From the NCBI GenBank assembly GCA_964580315.1, contig CAZOKH010000063.1:1-21262 (forward strand): 21,262 nucleotides of DNA. The letters are read 5' to 3'. The notes under the pieces were generated by a model, which saw only the letters and a program-made list of their open reading frames with translations, did not search any database and was not told the origin of the DNA. The position numbers and the translations under genes are program-made. The DNA is from CAZOKH01 sp964580315. GTDB lineage: Bacteria > Chloroflexota > Anaerolineae > Anaerolineales > Anaerolineaceae. Positions 1 to 8,469 of the stretch are shown one piece after another. Each line of letters opens with the position of its first letter. Position 1 is the first letter of the stretch.

Positions 1-3
1 AAT

Positions 4-3000
4 ATGGAATTTCACATTTCAAAGCAAGCTCGTAACCGTTACCATTTTAATCAATCGCTCTTCTCGTTTGATGGGAATGTCATATTTGCCGACATTAATG
101 CTGTTCACATTTTTACCCAGAAAATAAACAGCCAGCGCGACCTCCTCCACCATCCCGAAAAAGCGGTCAAAGCCAGTCACATAAACGCTATGGGATTAAT
201 GGATGAAATTTTTCATTTCATCATAGCCCTTTATACGCGCCAGCTTAACCCTGAAGTGTGGCAAAAGGCGCTTCAGTGGGTTGAAACCCATCTAGGCAAA
301 GCTGTGATTGATCATGTCCTCACCGAATTTGTGACTGAATTTCCCCCAAAAGACATCTATGCGAATGGGGTCTCCGTTGAAGATTATCTCTTCAACCATG
401 CTGACGCTGTCTTGCACCGCAAAATGGCGCTGGAAGAATGTATTCTCCTCTGGATCAGCAATCGTAACCCGGCGCTTGACCCTTACCAGGAACTTTTTGA
501 CGATTCAAATCTGACAGACACCACCGCATATCTTCAATTGGTTCGTGAAACCATCTCATTCTTCGATTCGCAGCCACCATTTGGACCAGATCAACAAAAC
601 CTCATCACAATGCTGCGCAGTCCAGCCATCCATGTCCCCGATTCAATCATGGGGCAGTTGGAATATATTCGAAACCATTGGGCAGGTCTGCTGGGACACT
701 TCCTGTACCGCCTATTAAGCAGCCTGGATTTTATCAAAGAAGAACACAAAAGCCCGTTTTTAGGCAGCGGTACAATCCAGATTCCTGTATATGGGGCGGC
801 ACAATTTGACGCAGAGGGAATGGAAAATTTCAGCCCCGACCGTGATTGGATGCCCAGTCTGGTACTCATTGCCAAGAATATTTATGTCTGGTTGGATCAA
901 TTAAGGAAGAAATATCAAGCCGACATCTATCAACTCGACCAGATTCCTGACGAAGAATTGGATCAACTTGCAGCCTGGGGATTCACTGGCATTTGGTTAA
1001 TTGGTGTGTGGGAACGCAGCCGGGCTTCAGCCCGAATCAAACAACTTTGCGGAAATCCCGAAGCAATTTCATCGGCTTATTCCCTGTCTCAATATCAAAT
1101 TGCCACAGACCTGGGTGGAGAAGAAGCCTTTCAGAATTTTAGAGACCGCGCCTGGCGGCGCGGCATTCGCATTGGCAGCGATATGGTACCCAACCACATG
1201 GGCATCGACTCGCCCTGGGTCATCGAACACCCCGACTGGTTCATATCCCAGGATTACAGTCCATTTCCTTCCTATTCTTTCAACGGTCCCGATCTTTCAC
1301 CCAACCCCGATATTGGTATCTTTATTGAAGATCATTATTTTGATCGCTCTGATGCAGCCGTTGTCTTCAAGTGGCACAACCGGTCAAACAATATCACACG
1401 TTACATTTACCACGGCAATGACGGCACCAGCATGCCCTGGAATGACACCGCCCAGCTCAATTATCTAAACCCGCAAGTGCGCGAAGCTGTCATTCAAACG
1501 ATTCTATCCGTGGCGCGGCGTTTCCCCATCATCCGTTTCGATGCAGCCATGACCCTGGCCCGTTTGCATTACCAACGCCTCTGGTATCCTGAGCCAGGAA
1601 CGGGTGGAGATATACCATCCCGTTCACAGCACAGCATGACCAAAGCCCAGTTCGAATCGCTGATGAATCAAGAATTTTGGCGGGAGGTAGTCGATCGAGC
1701 TGCACAGGAAGCTCCCGATACCCTGCTGTTGGCTGAGGCTTTCTGGATGATGGAAGGCTATTTTGTGCGCACACTGGGCATGCACCGCGTCTATAACAGT
1801 GCATTTATGAATATGCTGCGCAATGAAGATAATGAAAAATACCGCTATCTAATCAAAAATACGCTGGAATTTGATCCTCAAATTCTCCGTCGCTATGTAA
1901 ACTTTATGAACAACCCCGATGAACGCACCGCAATTGACCAGTTTGGCGACGGCGATAAATATTTTGGCATCTGCACACTCATGGCCACCATGCCAGGCCT
2001 CCCCATGTTCGGACACGGTCAAATTGAAGGCTTTGCAGAAAAATATGGCATGGAATATCGCCGTGCCTACCTGGACGAACAGATCAACCAGGGCCTTGTT
2101 GAACGCCACAAGCGGGAAATTTTTCCACTGCTCAGACAACGCAAATTGTTCTCTGGTGTTGAAAATTTCCTCTTGTACGATTTCATCACCCCCGATCAGG
2201 GCATCAATCAAAATGTTTTTGCCTTTTCCAATTGCCTCGGTAATGAAAAAGCCCTCGTAATTTACAACAACAAATACAATTCAACCAGGGGTTGGATTCG
2301 CGTGTCATCGCCAAAAATGGAGAAACGGCAAGATGAAGGCAGCCAGAAGCTGCTTCAGAAATCCCTCGGTGAAGGATTAGAACTGCACAACGAGCCGGGT
2401 TATTACGCCATACTCCACGATCAGGCCAATCATCTGGAATATATTCGCCCCTGCCAGGAATTTTTTAGCCAGGGTTTCTACGTTGAACTGGGTGCATTTA
2501 AAAAGCATGTTTTCAATCGTATCGAAGAAATCCAGGACGATCCTGACGGACGGTTCGGCCGTCTGTGCGAATACCTGCATGGAAACGGCGTTCCCAGCCT
2601 GTTTGAAACGCTGGATGAATTACTGCTTCAGCCCATTCACGCTCCCTTTGCAGAAATTGCCAATGCAGGTTATTTACGATACTTGTTGAAAAACATCGAA
2701 AATGGGTTCACGCAAACCGATCTGGTGCATATTCTGAAAGAAGCGGCTGATAAATATGCCCCATTTCTTAATGGCATAGAGACGTTCACCCGGGAAAAAC
2801 TGGCTCAAGAGTCTCAACTCCGCAAGCAGCAATTATTGTTAAAAACCATTCTTTTGTTAAGCACTTTACCAGGTAAGCAAACCAGTTTGACAGACAGGAA
2901 TTCGGTCACTACACAGGCTTCTCTGTTGATGAAAATGAAAAATTCACCGCACCTACAAATTCCACTGAGTATTTGGAGCTTCCTCTCGCCGCTCTGTGCT

Positions 3001-3477
3001 GTAAACCAAGCAGAAAAAATGGATAATGATCGCATGATCCATCAAATTGATGAATGGAAACTGGGAAGAAAAATTCAAAAAGCCGGGGAAGATCTGGGCT
3101 ATTCCAATGATGAGAGCAAGAAATTGTGGACCAATATCAAATTACTCATCAAATTGCAGAACTGGGAAGATGAATTGAGTGACACCTCAGCCAGTATTCT
3201 GGTAAATTCATGGCTTGCCGATCCATTCATCCAGGAATATTTAGGCATCAACTCCTACAATGGAGTTCTCTGGTATCGAGGAGAATCATTTGCTGAACTG
3301 GAAAATTTCCTGTGGATTCTCTCCCTTGTCAATCAGCAACAATCCATGCCGGGCAAACCTCAGCTTCAAATCTCAACACCGGCAGAGATGTTCCTGGAAA
3401 AATTGCACCTTGCTGCCGAAAAATCTCAATACAGGGTTGAACAACTACTGGGTGAATTTCCAATCGAAGACGAGTAA
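4..3477 (+). CDS. GH13 alpha-amylase-family glucan enzyme, large multidomain form
   Basis: This 1157-residue protein has a GH13 (beta/alpha)8 catalytic domain at about residues 285-760, flanked by a mostly helical N-terminal region (1-260) and a helical C-terminal region (800-1157) that I do not recognise. GH13 region I is seen as SDMVPNH near residue 393. Region II is IRFDAA, giving Asp513 as nucleophile. Region III is LLAEAF, giving Glu578 as acid/base. Region IV is NNPDE, giving Asp639 as the stabilising Asp, with Pro where most amylases have His; this recalls the TPD form of GlgE-like enzymes. All three catalytic acids are present, so an active alpha-glucan hydrolase or transglycosylase is likely. 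No signal peptide is visible, so it is probably cytoplasmic. The start lies 3 bases inside the window, so its RBS and promoter cannot be judged. It converges on the GH57 gene with a 17 bp gap and no terminator. Substrate specificity is not determinable here. Confidence 0.88.
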   Translation: MEFHISKQARNRYHFNQSLFSFDGNVIFADINAVHIFTQKINSQRDLLHHPEKAVKASHINAMGLMDEIFHFIIALYTRQLNPEVWQKALQWVETHLGKAVIDHVLTEFVTEFPPKDIYANGVSVEDYLFNHADAVLHRKMALEECILLWISNRNPALDPYQELFDDSNLTDTTAYLQLVRETISFFDSQPPFGPDQQNLITMLRSPAIHVPDSIMGQLEYIRNHWAGLLGHFLYRLLSSLDFIKEEHKSPFLGSGTIQIPVYGAAQFDAEGMENFSPDRDWMPSLVLIAKNIYVWLDQLRKKYQADIYQLDQIPDEELDQLAAWGFTGIWLIGVWERSRASARIKQLCGNPEAISSAYSLSQYQIATDLGGEEAFQNFRDRAWRRGIRIGSDMVPNHMGIDSPWVIEHPDWFISQDYSPFPSYSFNGPDLSPNPDIGIFIEDHYFDRSDAAVVFKWHNRSNNITRYIYHGNDGTSMPWNDTAQLNYLNPQVREAVIQTILSVARRFPIIRFDAAMTLARLHYQRLWYPEPGTGGDIPSRSQHSMTKAQFESLMNQEFWREVVDRAAQEAPDTLLLAEAFWMMEGYFVRTLGMHRVYNSAFMNMLRNEDNEKYRYLIKNTLEFDPQILRRYVNFMNNPDERTAIDQFGDGDKYFGICTLMATMPGLPMFGHGQIEGFAEKYGMEYRRAYLDEQINQGLVERHKREIFPLLRQRKLFSGVENFLLYDFITPDQGINQNVFAFSNCLGNEKALVIYNNKYNSTRGWIRVSSPKMEKRQDEGSQKLLQKSLGEGLELHNEPGYYAILHDQANHLEYIRPCQEFFSQGFYVELGAFKKHVFNRIEEIQDDPDGRFGRLCEYLHGNGVPSLFETLDELLLQPIHAPFAEIANAGYLRYLLKNIENGFTQTDLVHILKEAADKYAPFLNGIETFTREKLAQESQLRKQQLLLKTILLLSTLPGKQTSLTDRNSVTTQASLLMKMKNSPHLQIPLSIWSFLSPLCAVNQAEKMDNDRMIHQIDEWKLGRKIQKAGEDLGYSNDESKKLWTNIKLLIKLQNWEDELSDTSASILVNSWLADPFIQEYLGINSYNGVLWYRGESFAELENFLWILSLVNQQQSMPGKPQLQISTPAEMFLEKLHLAAEKSQYRVEQLLGEFPIEDE

Positions 3478-3494
3478 TTTAAATTTCGGGGGCG

Positions 3495-4889
3495 CTACTC
3501 AAGTTTCCCGATATAGTCAAGAAAAACCTGGTCGCCGGTCAGGGTGGTGGCGTTGCTGTGGACGCTTTTCAAGTCTTGCACAGTCTTATCCACCAGGTCA
3601 ATTCCAAAGGATTTTTTGAGCCGCCAGACCGCCTGGGCAGCGAACTTGACGTTATTTTGCGGCTCAATTCGACAAAAGTCATCAAAAAACCATCCGCAGG
3701 ATGTCATCATTCTTTGTCGGTCAAATTGCACTTTCAACATTTCGTCAATGCCTTTGAGCGTTTCCGCAGAAACAGCCTTGCCGCCGTTCAAGCGCACAAC
3801 CAGATGTTCAAGCTCTTCTTGTTTCAATTTCACCCGCAAGTATTCATGACGAATTTCCCAGGGGTTGGAGAACTGCCCGCCTAAAATCCCCAGGTAAGCT
3901 TTGTCGATTCGCCCTGCCAGTTTATCCAACGCCTTCCGCATTCTATCCTTCCAATGACTGTTGGGTGTGCAATCACACCCTGTGCTCCAGCGGCCAATAC
4001 CGTGATGGCAGCTCCACGAAGTGTTGGGAAGGATTTTAATTTCATCCACGGCGGGATGATTTTTTCGCCACAACGCCGGAAAAGTAGGCTCAATATTTTC
4101 TTTTTTCAACGCGCGATTCATGAGATAAGCCAGGAACTTGTCGCGGAATGGCTGATGATGGCCGTAAAGTTCACCATCTGTTGCAACCGTAATCATTTGA
4201 TCTTTATTATTATGCGCAGCAAATATCGGTTGAATTTGTTCTTTTGTGAATCTTTCAGCATTGCTGGTTGCCTGGGGGTCAAAACTCACCAGGGCGCTTA
4301 GCCCCTGTTCATAGAAGAATACATCCATGAACAGTCCATTCTGCAATTTCACCCGATATGGTTTACTACAATCAACTGATGGATCAGCAGCCTGCCAGGG
4401 CGCCAGGATTGTGAATTCTATGCCGGCTTCAGCGGCTGTTTCAAGCGTCTCGTCATCAATGGCAGTTTCAGGAAACCACATTCCCTGTGGAGTACGCCCA
4501 AAACGTTTTTCAAAATCAATGATACCCCAGCGAATCTGGGTAATTTTATCTTTCCGTGTGCCGAGCGGCAAAATGGTGTGATGATAGGGCTGCGCCATGG
4601 CATTACCCACCCCGTAAAGAGAATAATTGATCTGATCTGCCTCAATAATTCGATTCAAGATCTGTGGGTCAAACTTGCCCATCCACGCGCTCAAAGTTGG
4701 TCCCAGGTCAAAGCTGATCAGTTCGAAATTCCCCAAATCAGCATTTGGTTTATAACATTGAGCATGAATTTTTTCATTCCAGTTCTGGTAAGGAAAGGCG
4801 CCTTTTTCCTGTGGAATTTCACCCGTTAATGGATCTTCTCTTGAAGGTTGGTAAAAATGTGCATGGACGCAAAAGGAATGAACGGTCAT
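3495..4889 (-). CDS. GH57 family glycoside hydrolase (DUF3536-like, short form)
   Basis: This 464-residue protein is a family 57 glycoside hydrolase, a retaining alpha-glucan or amylopullulanase-type fold. The N-terminal motif HFYQP (11-15) and the block GNAMAQPYHH (95-104) are typical. GMWFPE ends at Glu141, the expected nucleophile. ATDGELYGHH places Asp238 as the expected acid/base. The segment WSCHHGIGRW (292-301) followed by a Cys-x-Cys matches proteins annotated with DUF3536, but those I recall are nearly twice as long, so this is a C-terminally short version. No signal peptide is seen. The start follows the stop of the upstream SDR gene by 19 bp on the same strand, and the Shine-Dalgarno is weak (GGAAA), so it is probably cotranscribed with the SDR gene. 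It lies tail to tail with a GH13 gene, which supports a shared role in storage-glucan or maltodextrin turnover. The natural substrate is unknown. Confidence 0.85.
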   Translation of the reverse strand: MTVHSFCVHAHFYQPSREDPLTGEIPQEKGAFPYQNWNEKIHAQCYKPNADLGNFELISFDLGPTLSAWMGKFDPQILNRIIEADQINYSLYGVGNAMAQPYHHTILPLGTRKDKITQIRWGIIDFEKRFGRTPQGMWFPETAIDDETLETAAEAGIEFTILAPWQAADPSVDCSKPYRVKLQNGLFMDVFFYEQGLSALVSFDPQATSNAERFTKEQIQPIFAAHNNKDQMITVATDGELYGHHQPFRDKFLAYLMNRALKKENIEPTFPALWRKNHPAVDEIKILPNTSWSCHHGIGRWSTGCDCTPNSHWKDRMRKALDKLAGRIDKAYLGILGGQFSNPWEIRHEYLRVKLKQEELEHLVVRLNGGKAVSAETLKGIDEMLKVQFDRQRMMTSCGWFFDDFCRIEPQNNVKFAAQAVWRLKKSFGIDLVDKTVQDLKSVHSNATTLTGDQVFLDYIGKLE

Positions 4890-4908
4890 GAAGAATTTTC
4901 CAATCGAA

Positions 4909-5802
4909 CTATAAATTATTTAAATAATCCAGATGTTGCAATAACCTGGCCGGCATAATCCCAAATGTTTTGGGCAAGCTGTCTAGCGGGCAGGTTCTAT
5001 CAACAGATAAATAATCCAACCAGTAATACGGCAGCGCAAACCCGGGGTGAAGCTGCTCAAAATAAAGCGATAGAAATCGAAAGACAGGGGGAGAAACCGA
5101 TATAATGGTGCGTCGTAAACGCATCGTTTGTAGAAAAATTTCAATCAACTGGCGCAGGCTAAAAGTTTCATCCCCGCCAATTGTAAAAATTTCATTGCGG
5201 GTTGTTTCATCGTCCAGGGCAATTACCAGACATGTGATCAGATCATCAATCCACAACGGCTGAACAAGGTTCTCTCCCAGGCCGGGCATAAGTGTGAAAA
5301 ACTTTGCCCGCCGAATATAGCGCGCCAGCGATGTGGTGAATTGATCTTGCGGACCAAAAACAACCGTCGGACGAAAAATGGTGTAATCTACCCGGCTCTG
5401 CATAATGGAATATTCTGCAAGAGCCTTTGCTTTTAAGAGCGGGTAACCTGACGCCCGGTCAGCCCCAATATGGCTGACATAAAAAATCCTGTCTACCCCT
5501 GATTGAGCACAGACACGTGACAAAGCTTCGGTTCCTTCAACTTCCACCCCTTTCAAGTCAGCCTTGCTGCCTGATCTTTCTGAACTGACCAGGTGGAATA
5601 CTACTTGCACGTCTTTCATTGCAGCGCGCAACCCTTTTTCATCGGTCAAACTGGATACAGCCGCTTCAATGGGAACGCTGCGAGGTAGATTGGGTGTGGT
5701 TTTGGATGGACGCAACAAGGTTCGCACTGGTTTTCCCATTGCCACCAGTTGCCTGATTAATGCCTGTCCAATAAAACCTGTACCGCCTGTTACCAAAATC
5801 AT
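4909..5802 (-). CDS. NAD(P)-dependent epimerase/dehydratase-like SDR (NDUFA9-like)
   Basis: This is an extended or atypical short-chain dehydrogenase of 297 residues. A Rossmann motif TGGTGFIG lies at the extreme N-terminus (about residues 5-12), followed by a VFHLVS strand and a YPLLK element that fits the YxxxK catalytic pair (Tyr120, Lys124). The closest overall feel is the NmrA/NDUFA9-like group of sugar-epimerase relatives, which often act on quinone-linked or lipid substrates; the substrate here cannot be named. I choose ATG 5802 over the in-frame TTG at 5811. An extended -10 (TGCTATAAT, minus strand 5820-5812) would start transcription near 5805, after that TTG. The message would then be nearly leaderless. 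GH57 follows 19 bp downstream, so the two probably form a bicistronic unit. There is no membrane segment, so a cytosolic location is inferred. Confidence 0.85.
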   Translation of the reverse strand: MILVTGGTGFIGQALIRQLVAMGKPVRTLLRPSKTTPNLPRSVPIEAAVSSLTDEKGLRAAMKDVQVVFHLVSSERSGSKADLKGVEVEGTEALSRVCAQSGVDRIFYVSHIGADRASGYPLLKAKALAEYSIMQSRVDYTIFRPTVVFGPQDQFTTSLARYIRRAKFFTLMPGLGENLVQPLWIDDLITCLVIALDDETTRNEIFTIGGDETFSLRQLIEIFLQTMRLRRTIISVSPPVFRFLSLYFEQLHPGFALPYYWLDYLSVDRTCPLDSLPKTFGIMPARLLQHLDYLNNL

Positions 5803-5811
5803 AGGCTCCAA

Positions 5812-5839
5812 ATTATAGCAGATTCATTTTTTATGTAAG
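5812..5839 (-). promoter_or_regulatory. Extended -10 promoter for the SDR/GH57 unit
   Basis: On the minus strand, TATAAT (5817-5812) is preceded by TGC, giving a full extended -10. A CTTACA element (5839-5834), 4/6 to TTGACA, sits 16 nt upstream. The predicted start site near 5805 leaves only a few nucleotides before ATG 5802. Confidence 0.6.
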
Positions 5840-5852
5840 GTTTTTGGCATAC

Positions 5853-5864
5853 AACTTGCAAGTT
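5853..5864. promoter_or_regulatory. 12-bp perfect palindrome AACTTGCAAGTT, candidate operator
   Basis: AACTTGCAAGTT reads identically on both strands. It sits in the short divergent region between the SDR gene and the TIM-barrel/ftsZ cluster. It lies just after a TTGGCA (5844-5849) that could be a -35 for the rightward unit; the matching -10 is poor. A binding site for a dimeric regulator is inferred and not demonstrated. Confidence 0.35.
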
Positions 5865-5908
5865 AGTTTATCAAGAAATCCAGCTCGCTTGAAATGTCAG
5901 GGAGTACG

Positions 5909-7279
5909 ATGGACTCGAAACAGATTAACCCATTTCAAATAAAACCCGCAAAACGGATCGGTTTTCATTATTTTCCCGATACACTCCATTACCGGTCAAA
6001 TGATTTGGAAACCTGGCTGCCCCATTTAAATTCACTGGGGGCTTCCTGGTTAGTAATCCGCTCTTCAGTAGAACGTGCCATTCCCGAACAATTTGTAACA
6101 GGTTTGGTGCGTAACGGCATAGAACCAATCATCTGGTTTGACTTTCCGTTGAACAAATCTCCCAACCTGGTTGAGATTAAACCGATTCTCACTTCATACG
6201 CCCGGTGGGGAGCAAAATATATCGCCTTTTTCGACAAGCCCAACGCGGCCGCCTCGTGGACACCCTCCATGTGGTCGCAAAATAGCATTGTAGATCGATT
6301 TTTGGAACGGTTTTTACCACTGGTGAGCATTACCCTGCAGATTGGTCTGAAACCAGTTCTTCCTCCCATGCAGCCCGGCGGAAGCTTTTGGGATACTGTA
6401 TTCTTACGCTCCATGCTGGAATCGCTGGATCGAAGAAAACTAACCCCGGTGGTTAACAACATGGCTCTATCAGCCTACGCCTGTACGGCTGGCCGCGACC
6501 TGCAGTGGGGCGCGGGCGGACCTGAACGATGGCCCAACTCCCGACCGTATATCACGCCGGATGGCGAACAAGACCAGTGCGGATTCCGGGTCTTTGACTG
6601 GTATAAAGCCACTTGCCAGGCGGTCATTGGCACAACCATTCCCATTTTCCTGTTCGGCGTTGGCGTTGATGGTATTCAACCAGAAGCACAAATCGACTCT
6701 GCCAGGCACAGCGAAATAAATTTGGCTATTGCCCGTGCGCTTTCAGACAGCCAGGTTCCCAATCCCGACAAGTCTTCAACTTATTTGGAGAGCATTCCTG
6801 ACGAAGTTCTGGCATGCAATTTTTGGCTGCTGGCTGCCGAGAAAGACAGCCCGCACTTCGCCCAGGCCTGGTATCAAGACGGCAAACAAATACCAGCCGT
6901 TGATGCCCTGAAAAAATGGGTCTCAAATCCACGCGAAGCGGCAAAAACATCCAAAAAAGTTGATACCTCTGTTTTGCCCTGTATGGTTGATTTCTTTAAA
7001 AAAGACGCCCCAATTCCTGTACGTCATAAGATTGAACACTATTTACTTTTGCCCAGTTATAAAAATGGAGCCTCTGATTGGCAGTTTGAGCTGGTAAAGC
7101 CATTCATAACAAAATACCGGCCAACTATTGGGTTTTCACCAGAAGAGGCTGAACTTGCCGCAAAAGTGACAATTGTTGGAGAACCCCGTTTGTTTCCGGA
7201 AGGAACCATTCCACGCTTGCAACAGGCAGGATGCAAAATTGAGCGAATTTATGCAGATGGCACAAGTGTTGCATCATAA
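5909..7279 (+). CDS. TIM-barrel protein related to clan-A glycosidases, catalytic motif degenerate
   Basis: This 456-residue protein begins with a pattern like the first strands of a clan GH-A TIM barrel (KRIGFHYFPD, then LGASWLVIR, then GIEPIIWF). The strand WGAKYIAFFDKPN falls where glycosidases of this clan carry WNEPN, so the acid/base Glu position is occupied by Lys (Asp109-Lys110-Pro111). The last 70 residues contain AAKVTIVGEPRLFPEG, which resembles a small alpha/beta module rather than a barrel element. I do not recognise a characterised homologue. There is no clear signal peptide or membrane span. The start is ATG 5909 because GGGAG (5900-5904) lies 4 nt upstream; ATG 5894, five codons earlier, has no such site. 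ftsZ begins 16 bp after the stop, suggesting an operon and a role linked to division or envelope growth. A non-catalytic sugar-binding protein is one possibility. Confidence 0.75.
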   Translation: MDSKQINPFQIKPAKRIGFHYFPDTLHYRSNDLETWLPHLNSLGASWLVIRSSVERAIPEQFVTGLVRNGIEPIIWFDFPLNKSPNLVEIKPILTSYARWGAKYIAFFDKPNAAASWTPSMWSQNSIVDRFLERFLPLVSITLQIGLKPVLPPMQPGGSFWDTVFLRSMLESLDRRKLTPVVNNMALSAYACTAGRDLQWGAGGPERWPNSRPYITPDGEQDQCGFRVFDWYKATCQAVIGTTIPIFLFGVGVDGIQPEAQIDSARHSEINLAIARALSDSQVPNPDKSSTYLESIPDEVLACNFWLLAAEKDSPHFAQAWYQDGKQIPAVDALKKWVSNPREAAKTSKKVDTSVLPCMVDFFKKDAPIPVRHKIEHYLLLPSYKNGASDWQFELVKPFITKYRPTIGFSPEEAELAAKVTIVGEPRLFPEGTIPRLQQAGCKIERIYADGTSVAS

Positions 7280-7295
7280 AAGCGAGAGGTGAATT

Positions 7296-8456
7296 ATGTA
7301 TCCATTTCAGCCAGTAAAACCTGTTCAGCATACTCCGATTGATTTCCACAAACCCGTATTGAAGGTTATCGGGTTGGGCGGAGGTGGCTGTAATGCCATC
7401 AACCGTATGATTGAGTTAGGCCTGGAAGGCGTAGATTATATTGCTGCCAACACGGATCACCAGGCGCTGGCAAATTGCCTGGCAGCCACAAAAATCCAAC
7501 TGGGGCCGCGTTCAACCCGCGGGCTTGGCTGCGGCGGCGATCCCAAAATCGGAGAAGCTGCTGCCGAGGAAAGCCTTCGAGAACTCAATGCTGCGCTTGC
7601 CGGCGCCGACATGGTTTTTCTGACCGCAGGCATGGGCGGCGGCACTGGCACCGGCTCCATTCCGGTTGCGGCGCGCGTGGCGCGCGCCCTGGACGCCGTG
7701 ACAGTTGCCATTGTCACCACACCGTTTGCTTTTGAAGTAGGCCGCCGTCAGCGCAACGCACAAGATGGCCTGGCAAAATTGCGCCAATACACTGATACAC
7801 TCATCACCGTTCCCAATGATCGTCTCCTTCAAATAGCACCGCGAGATATGTCTTTGGATTTGGCTTTCCGACTGGCGGACGATGTGCTGCGGCAGGGCAT
7901 TCAGGGCATCACAGAATTGATCACCCACACTGGTATGATCAATGTTGACTTTGCCCACATCCGCTCGCTGATGCGTTCGGGCGGCGGTTCCATTCTTTCC
8001 ATAGGTTACGGGCAGGGACAGGCGAAAGCGCTGAAAGCCATCAACCAGGCTTTGCACCACCCCATTCTCGACACAATTCCTGTGGAAAGCGCCACCGGCA
8101 TGATTGTGAACTTTTCGGGTGGGTCTGACCTGACCTTCTTTGAAGTATCTGAAGCGCTTACCTTCCTGCAGGAAAGAACCAATAACAAGACCGATATTGT
8201 TCCGGGCGTAATCACCGATGAGAGCATGCAAGACCGTGTAGAAGTGATCATGGTTATCACCGGCCTGGGCGCAACAGCAGTTGATCCCAACCAGATTGCC
8301 GCTCATCCCGAACCTGCAGAACATTCAGCACCCGAACAACCCGCCCCGGTTAAAACGACAATCCCGGCGCAGGAAGAAAGACCCGTGGTGCATCTTGAAA
8401 TGGCGCATTCACACTCCGAACTTGATTTACCCGCATTTATGCGCCGCCGCGTGTAA
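7296..8456 (+). CDS. ftsZ: Cell division GTPase FtsZ with altered T7 catalytic loop
   Basis: This is a tubulin-family FtsZ of 386 residues, the filament-forming GTPase of the division ring. The nucleotide-binding loop GGGGCNAI (28-35), the tubulin signature GGGTGTGS (114-121) and VPNDRLL are intact. The T7 loop, which completes GTP hydrolysis on the next subunit, reads NVDFAHIR: Asn216 and Asp218 are present, but the position matching E. coli Asp212 is His221. A Pro/Glu-rich linker (about 325-375) ends in DLPAFMRRRV, a good match to the conserved C-terminal peptide that binds FtsA, SepF or other tethers. The start ATG has GAGAGG 6 nt upstream. It is the second gene of a four-gene cluster, 16 bp after the TIM-barrel gene and 13 bp before a 71-residue ORF. 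No ftsA or mur genes are adjacent. It could be the main FtsZ or a paralogue; the window cannot decide. Confidence 0.95.
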   Translation: MYPFQPVKPVQHTPIDFHKPVLKVIGLGGGGCNAINRMIELGLEGVDYIAANTDHQALANCLAATKIQLGPRSTRGLGCGGDPKIGEAAAEESLRELNAALAGADMVFLTAGMGGGTGTGSIPVAARVARALDAVTVAIVTTPFAFEVGRRQRNAQDGLAKLRQYTDTLITVPNDRLLQIAPRDMSLDLAFRLADDVLRQGIQGITELITHTGMINVDFAHIRSLMRSGGGSILSIGYGQGQAKALKAINQALHHPILDTIPVESATGMIVNFSGGSDLTFFEVSEALTFLQERTNNKTDIVPGVITDESMQDRVEVIMVITGLGATAVDPNQIAAHPEPAEHSAPEQPAPVKTTIPAQEERPVVHLEMAHSHSELDLPAFMRRRV

Positions 8457-8469
8457 AGAAATACAAAAC

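Noticed and set aside
1001..1468. A 155-codon frame inside the GH13 gene on the same strand
   Set aside because: It overlaps the catalytic barrel coding sequence in another frame and shows no domain.
3478..3494. Search for a terminator between the convergent GH13 and GH57 genes
   Set aside because: The 17-bp gap has no hairpin; transcripts may overlap, but the sequence gives no positive evidence.
7512..8324. A 270-codon open frame antisense to ftsZ
   Set aside because: It lies wholly inside ftsZ, has no family resemblance or ribosome site, and is explained by the codon pattern of the sense gene.
8281..8469. Upstream extension of the 71-residue ORF into the end of ftsZ
   Set aside because: This part is the ftsZ linker read in another frame; ATG 8470 gives a compact, sensible protein.
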